Below are positions 6,790-9,717 of a stretch of DNA of 9,717 nucleotides, one piece after another; within the stretch, counting starts at the first letter, position 1, and every line of letters starts with the position of its first letter. A model generated the notes under the pieces. That model saw only the letters and a list, made by a program, of their open reading frames with translations. It was not told where the DNA came from and ran no database searches. Source of the DNA: Chitinophagaceae bacterium (GTDB lineage: Bacteria; Bacteroidota; Bacteroidia; Chitinophagales; Chitinophagaceae); NCBI GenBank assembly GCA_003136915.1, contig PLEB01000162.1:1-9717 (forward strand), in the 5' to 3' direction. Both the position numbers and the translations under genes were made by a program.

Positions 6790-7584
6790 ATGCCTATGGC
6801 CAAAATAAGGAGTAAGATCTGGAGAATCAGGAGTAGAATCTGGAGAATACTCGTATTTATCCTGTCGACTGCCATTACCATCATGCTGATGGTAATAATT
6901 TACCAGTGGATTATATCCAGGAAGGCAGGTTTTGTAGAATATCCCCAATTCGGCATAGAGATCCCGACGAATTATTCCATTCACGGCATTGACGTTTCCA
7001 AGTACCAGAGCACGATAAACTGGCAATTGGTAAAGAACATGCAGGTAAATAATATTCATATCAGCTTTGCTTTCATCAAGGCAACGGAAGGTTTGGGAAA
7101 TGAAGATGCCATGTTCGATCGCAACTGGACCAAGATAAAAACCGCAGGAATAACCCGCGGGGCCTATCATTATTTCCTGCCTGGTAAAAGTGGGAGGGCC
7201 CAGGCAGAAAACTTCATAAACTCCGTTACGCTGAAGCCTGGAGACCTCCCGCCGGTACTGGATATTGAAGAGGCGAATGGTGTACCCGCTGAGAAAATCA
7301 GGGAGAGGGCGAAGGAATGGCTGGAGACCGTCCGTTCATATTATGGAACTCCGCCGATCGTATATACCAATGTGGATTTTTATGAACGATACCTGAGAGA
7401 TGATTTTGACGGATATTTTTTGTGGGTTGCCCACTACCTTCAACCGGTTCAACCGCGGATCTACCGGCCCTGGAGTTTCTGGCAGCACAACGAGCGGGGC
7501 CGCGTGAACGGAATTTATACGACAGTGGATTTTGACGTGTTCAACGGAGACTCGGTTTCGTTTAGGAAATTGCTGCTGGAGTAA
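6790..7584 (+). CDS. Membrane-anchored GH25 lysozyme (N-acetylmuramidase)
   Basis: Predicted muramidase cleaving the MurNAc-GlcNAc beta-1,4 bond of peptidoglycan. The 264-residue protein has a short, strongly basic cytoplasmic N-terminus, one transmembrane helix (about 20-42) and a GH25 domain (about 64-260). GH25 marks are HGIDVSKYQ (65-73, Asp68), FAFIKATEG (93-101), RGAYHYF (123-129), the catalytic PVLDIE (155-160, Asp158/Glu160), IVYTN (190-194), SFWQH (229-233) and VDFDVFNG (246-253). All expected acidic residues are present, so it should be active. The helix lacks a clear signal-peptidase site, so I read it as an anchor facing the periplasm. An alternative start at Met3 (6796) would change little. 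It is divergent from the radical SAM gene; the ArsC-like pseudogene follows after an octamer repeat. Confidence 0.93.
   Translation: MPMAKIRSKIWRIRSRIWRILVFILSTAITIMLMVIIYQWIISRKAGFVEYPQFGIEIPTNYSIHGIDVSKYQSTINWQLVKNMQVNNIHISFAFIKATEGLGNEDAMFDRNWTKIKTAGITRGAYHYFLPGKSGRAQAENFINSVTLKPGDLPPVLDIEEANGVPAEKIRERAKEWLETVRSYYGTPPIVYTNVDFYERYLRDDFDGYFLWVAHYLQPVQPRIYRPWSFWQHNERGRVNGIYTTVDFDVFNGDSVSFRKLLLE
6808..6849 (+). repeat. In-frame 21-base tandem duplication in the GH25 N-terminus
   Basis: Two adjacent 21-base units (6808-6828 and 6829-6849) match at 18 of 21 positions and encode RSKIWRI followed by RSRIWRI. They make up most of the basic cytoplasmic tail just before the membrane helix. This looks like a slippage or duplication event that kept the frame and the positive charge. 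Confidence 0.75.
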
Positions 7585-7621
7585 TGTGAAAATGTGTAAA
7601 TGTGTAAATGTGTAAATGGAT
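7582..7621 (+). repeat. Octamer tandem repeat starting at the GH25 stop codon
   Basis: Five 8-base units run without gaps: TAATGTGA, AAATGTGT, AAATGTGT, AAATGTGT, AAATGGAT. The first three bases are the GH25 stop codon and the last unit leads into the ATG of the ArsC-like gene (7620). Because 8 is not a multiple of 3, TAA occurs in all three plus frames (7582, 7597, 7605, 7613), so no readthrough can pass. A related array in opposite orientation lies at 7981-8020. Confidence 0.75.
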
Positions 7622-7951
7622 GAAAAAAGTCTATTGTCTTTCCAGCTGCGACACCTGCCGCAGGATCATCAAAGAAGCAAAACTTAAAGAGAAGGGATTT
7701 GAATTTCAGGATATAAAAACGGATCAGATTACTTCAGGGCAACTCGATGAAATGAAAAAGCGGATCGGATCCTACGAAGCTTTGTTTAGCCGTCGCGCCA
7801 TAAAATATAAATCCATGGGTCTAAAAGACAAAAACTCGGGGAAAATGATTTCCGCAATCTTATTCTTCAGGATTATACTTTTCTGAAAAGACCGGTGATC
7901 ATCGCAGGACCGAAGATATTTTGCGGCAGCGAAACCAAATTCCCACCTTAG
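7620..7951 (+). pseudogene. Frameshifted ArsC/Spx-like thioredoxin-fold protein
   Basis: Small cytoplasmic protein of the ArsC/Spx/YffB family. It starts at ATG 7620 with MKKVYCLSSCDTCRR, holding the CxxC of the family (Cys10, Cys13). An upstream ATG (7608) would only add MCKW read from the repeat. The frame is good to about residue 74 (KDKNSG), then breaks at the GGGG run 7838-7841 and stops early at 7884-7886. In the -1 frame it resumes exactly as ENDFRNLILQDYTFLKRPVI and ends IFCGSETKFPP at TAG 7949-7951. The join restores a 110-residue protein including the conserved Arg-Pro (LKRPVI), a normal family length. One missing base, real or from sequencing, explains it. A ribosomal -1 slip on the G run is possible but lacks a classic heptamer. 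Confidence 0.82.
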
Positions 7952-7978
7952 CTCCCATCCTCGCCGCGCTTCGGTGGG
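7942..7978. terminator. Possible weak hairpin between convergent genes
   Basis: CCCACC (7942-7947) pairs with GGTGGG (7973-7978) across a 25-base loop, at the junction between the ArsC-like gene and the helicase. No T-run follows on either strand and the loop is long, so terminator function is doubtful. Confidence 0.2.
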
Positions 7979-7980
7979 CA

Positions 7981-8020
7981 AAGCATTAGTACATTTACAC
8001 ATTAGCACATTAGCACATTA
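7981..8020 (-). repeat. Octamer tandem repeat starting at the helicase stop codon
   Basis: Read on the minus strand from 8020 down, five 8-base units follow one another: TAATGTGC, TAATGTGC, TAATGTGT, AAATGTAC, TAATGCTT. The first three bases are the helicase TAA. TAATG recurs every 8 bases, so stops fall in all three minus-strand frames. The array is the inverted counterpart of 7582-7621, and together the two flank the ArsC-like gene. Confidence 0.75.
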
Positions 8021-9717
8021 CTTCACTATCCTCAGTTTCGCATAATTCAGCATGATCTTTTTTTCTCCGCCCAAAACAAAGTTCACGGTGGCCACAGGAT
8101 TGTGGGCGGATCCTTCCATCCGGACAACTTCTCCAAAACCAAATTTCTGATGTTCCACTTTATCACCGGCCGCGAGGTTGCTGGTATCACTGGGCGTGAA
8201 ATCCAGGGAAGGAATATGTTGCTGACCGGAACTCATATTATTTATGGGAAGATAGCCAGGCCTGGCAGACCTGCCTGTCCTTTCCCCCGATGAACTCCCT
8301 GAACCATAACCTCCGCCCAGGCGATCATATGCGCTGCGGTTTGCCCAGCCGCTTCCCTGATTTTTCACACTTCCCCCGGCATAGCTTCTGTCAAGTTGCG
8401 CTTCCGGTATCTCTTCGATAAACCGGCTGGGATCGTTCTGAATAACACTTCCAAAGCGATACCGGCTATTCGCATAGCTTATCCATAAATGCTGTTTAGC
8501 CCGGGTAATGACCACGTAAAACAAGCGTCTTTCTTCTTCAAGTTCCTCCCGTGTATTGATGGCCATAGCATTGGGAAAGAGGGATTCTTCCAGTCCTGCT
8601 GCAAACACGCAGGTGAATTCAAGGCCCTTCGCCGAATGAATGGTCATGAGTTTAACCGTATCTGCATTCGGATCTTTCTGATCCGCATCCGTCAATAATG
8701 TGATCTGTTGCAGATAAGTGGAAAGATCGGCCTGTCCCCTTGCATTATCCTGCGATGGCTGATCCATCAGAATGCCATCCTCATCAATCAGCGCGAGATT
8801 GTGCTGTGTATCTACCCATTCCTTGATGCTGTTCAGGAGCTCCTGAATATTTTCATAACGCGCCAATCCCTCCGTGGTCTTATCGGTAAAGAGATCCTTA
8901 ACGATATTGGTTTGCCTGCCAACATGAACCGCTACTTCATAGGCATTTTTAGTTGCCAGCATGCTGGCGAAACTTTTTATCATCTGAACAAATAGCCCTA
9001 CCGATTCCAGCGTTGCCCCCTTATATCCAACGGAAGCGGCCTCGGTGAGCACTTCCCACATCGGAATATTTTTTTCATTGGCCACCAGCACCGCCTTGTC
9101 AATGGAACTCTTCCCGATTCCGCGTGCAGGATAATTGATAATTCTTTTCAAAGACTCTTCGTCGTTCGGATTTACGACCACCCGCAGGTAAGAAATAAAA
9201 TCCTTGATTTCCTTTCGCTGGTAAAAACTAATGCCCCCGTAAATGGTATATGGTATGCCCATTCTCCGGAGGCTTTCTTCAAAAGCGCGGCTTTGAGAAT
9301 TGGTGCGGTATAGGATCGCAAAATCCCGGTTATTAAAATGGTTTCGTAGTTTTTGTTCCTGTATGGTATCGGCAACAAATTTTCCTTCATCGTTATCGGT
9401 CATCGTCCGCACCAGCCGGATCTTTTCGCCAGCAACATTCTCCGTCCACAGGTTTTTTGGTATCTGTCCCTTGTTCTGTTTGATCACTTCATTGGCCACC
9501 GTAATGATGCTTTTTGTGCTGCGGTAATTCTGTTCCAGTTTGATGATTTTGACTTCGGGGTAATGCTTTTCCAGATCCAGCAGATTGGCCGTCTCCGCGC
9601 CGCGCCAGCCGTAAATGCTCTGGTCATCGTCGCCGACCACGCACAGGTTCGAGCTGCGCGCCGAGAGCGCGCGCACCAGCAGGTACTGCACGCGGTTGGT
9701 GTCCTGGTATTCGTCGA
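8018..9717 (-). CDS. UvrD/PcrA-family ATP-dependent DNA helicase (N-terminus missing)
   Basis: SF1A 3'-5' helicase acting in DNA repair and replication restart. The frame runs to the window edge; 565 residues are visible, beginning DEYQDTNRV (Walker B, motif II), so about 200 N-terminal residues including the Walker A motif lie outside. Motifs follow in order: VVGDDDQSIYGWRG (III), LEQNYRSTKSI (IV), VKLMTIHSAKGLEF (V) and EERRLFYVVITRAKQHLW (VI). The NDPSRFIEEIPE segment and a Gly/Ser-rich linker (GGGYGSGSSSGE) lead to a C-terminal Tudor-like domain, GDKVEHQKFGFGEVV, as in PcrA/UvrD. An apparent start at the GTG 9689-9691 is an internal valine, not a start. The last ~127 bases at the edge are unusually GC-rich. 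The stop opens an octamer repeat. Confidence 0.94.
   Translation of the reverse strand, partial: DEYQDTNRVQYLLVRALSARSSNLCVVGDDDQSIYGWRGAETANLLDLEKHYPEVKIIKLEQNYRSTKSIITVANEVIKQNKGQIPKNLWTENVAGEKIRLVRTMTDNDEGKFVADTIQEQKLRNHFNNRDFAILYRTNSQSRAFEESLRRMGIPYTIYGGISFYQRKEIKDFISYLRVVVNPNDEESLKRIINYPARGIGKSSIDKAVLVANEKNIPMWEVLTEAASVGYKGATLESVGLFVQMIKSFASMLATKNAYEVAVHVGRQTNIVKDLFTDKTTEGLARYENIQELLNSIKEWVDTQHNLALIDEDGILMDQPSQDNARGQADLSTYLQQITLLTDADQKDPNADTVKLMTIHSAKGLEFTCVFAAGLEESLFPNAMAINTREELEEERRLFYVVITRAKQHLWISYANSRYRFGSVIQNDPSRFIEEIPEAQLDRSYAGGSVKNQGSGWANRSAYDRLGGGYGSGSSSGERTGRSARPGYLPINNMSSGQQHIPSLDFTPSDTSNLAAGDKVEHQKFGFGEVVRMEGSAHNPVATVNFVLGGEKKIMLNYAKLRIVK

Noticed and set aside
6784..7170. 128-residue minus-strand frame opposite the GH25 gene
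   Set aside because: It overlaps the GH25 N-terminus and the promoter region; the GH25 frame carries the catalytic motifs.
7608..7610. ATG 7608 as the start of the ArsC-like gene
   Set aside because: It would add MCKW translated from the octamer repeat; the next in-frame ATG at 7620 gives the usual family N-terminus MKKVYC.
7772..8008. 78-residue minus-strand frame across the repeat and the ArsC-like gene
   Set aside because: Its N-terminus is translated repeat sequence and the rest is antisense to the ArsC-like gene; no family signal.
7582..8020. CRISPR array or insertion sequence made by the two octamer arrays
   Set aside because: Units are only 8 bases and contiguous, with no spacers, no cas genes, no transposase and no target-site duplication.
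9689..9691. GTG as the true start of the helicase
   Set aside because: The frame stays open upstream and encodes the Walker B motif DEYQDTN, so this codon is an internal valine and the gene continues past the window edge.

Overview
The window looks like chromosomal DNA of a Bacteroidota bacterium, most likely of the Chitinophagaceae or a near relative. The reasons are a bacterial GH3 acyl-adenylate enzyme, secreted proteins whose signal peptides end in Phe-Ser-Gln, A-rich leaders in place of Shine-Dalgarno sites, and three upstream sequences matching the TAnnTTTG -7 element of Bacteroidota promoters. The family placement is inferred from protein style; no marker gene is present.

Layout. Bases 1-83 hold the last codons of a plus-strand gene that overlaps mtgA tail to tail. 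From 6702 down to 72 the minus strand carries seven genes in transcription order: a radical SAM/SPASM enzyme, a MarR regulator, a secreted GHL10 glycosidase, then a tight block of GH3 enzyme, LysE-type exporter, small exported membrane protein and the peptidoglycan glycosyltransferase mtgA. The last four are separated by 12, -1 and 0 bases and start behind a plausible promoter of their own. On the plus strand, from 6790, lie a membrane-anchored GH25 muramidase and a frameshifted ArsC/Spx-like thioredoxin-fold gene. A convergent UvrD/PcrA helicase, cut off by the window edge, fills 8018-9717. There are no gene-free stretches over 300 bases and no tRNA, rRNA, CRISPR array or transposase.

How the genes fit together. 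Three enzymes (MtgA, GHL10, GH25) act, or probably act, on peptidoglycan glycan strands, which suggests a loose cell-envelope neighbourhood. The GH3 enzyme next to a LysE-type exporter could be a make-and-export pair for an acyl-amino acid. The radical SAM enzyme and MarR share an A-rich junction and are probably cotranscribed.

Most of the window is ordinary core-type sequence, and I did not find a clear novel multi-gene system. The most unusual items are an 8-base tandem repeat that begins exactly at the stop codons of two convergent genes and puts stops in all three frames, an abrupt rise in GC in the last ~127 bases inside the helicase, and the single-base frameshift in the ArsC-like gene.
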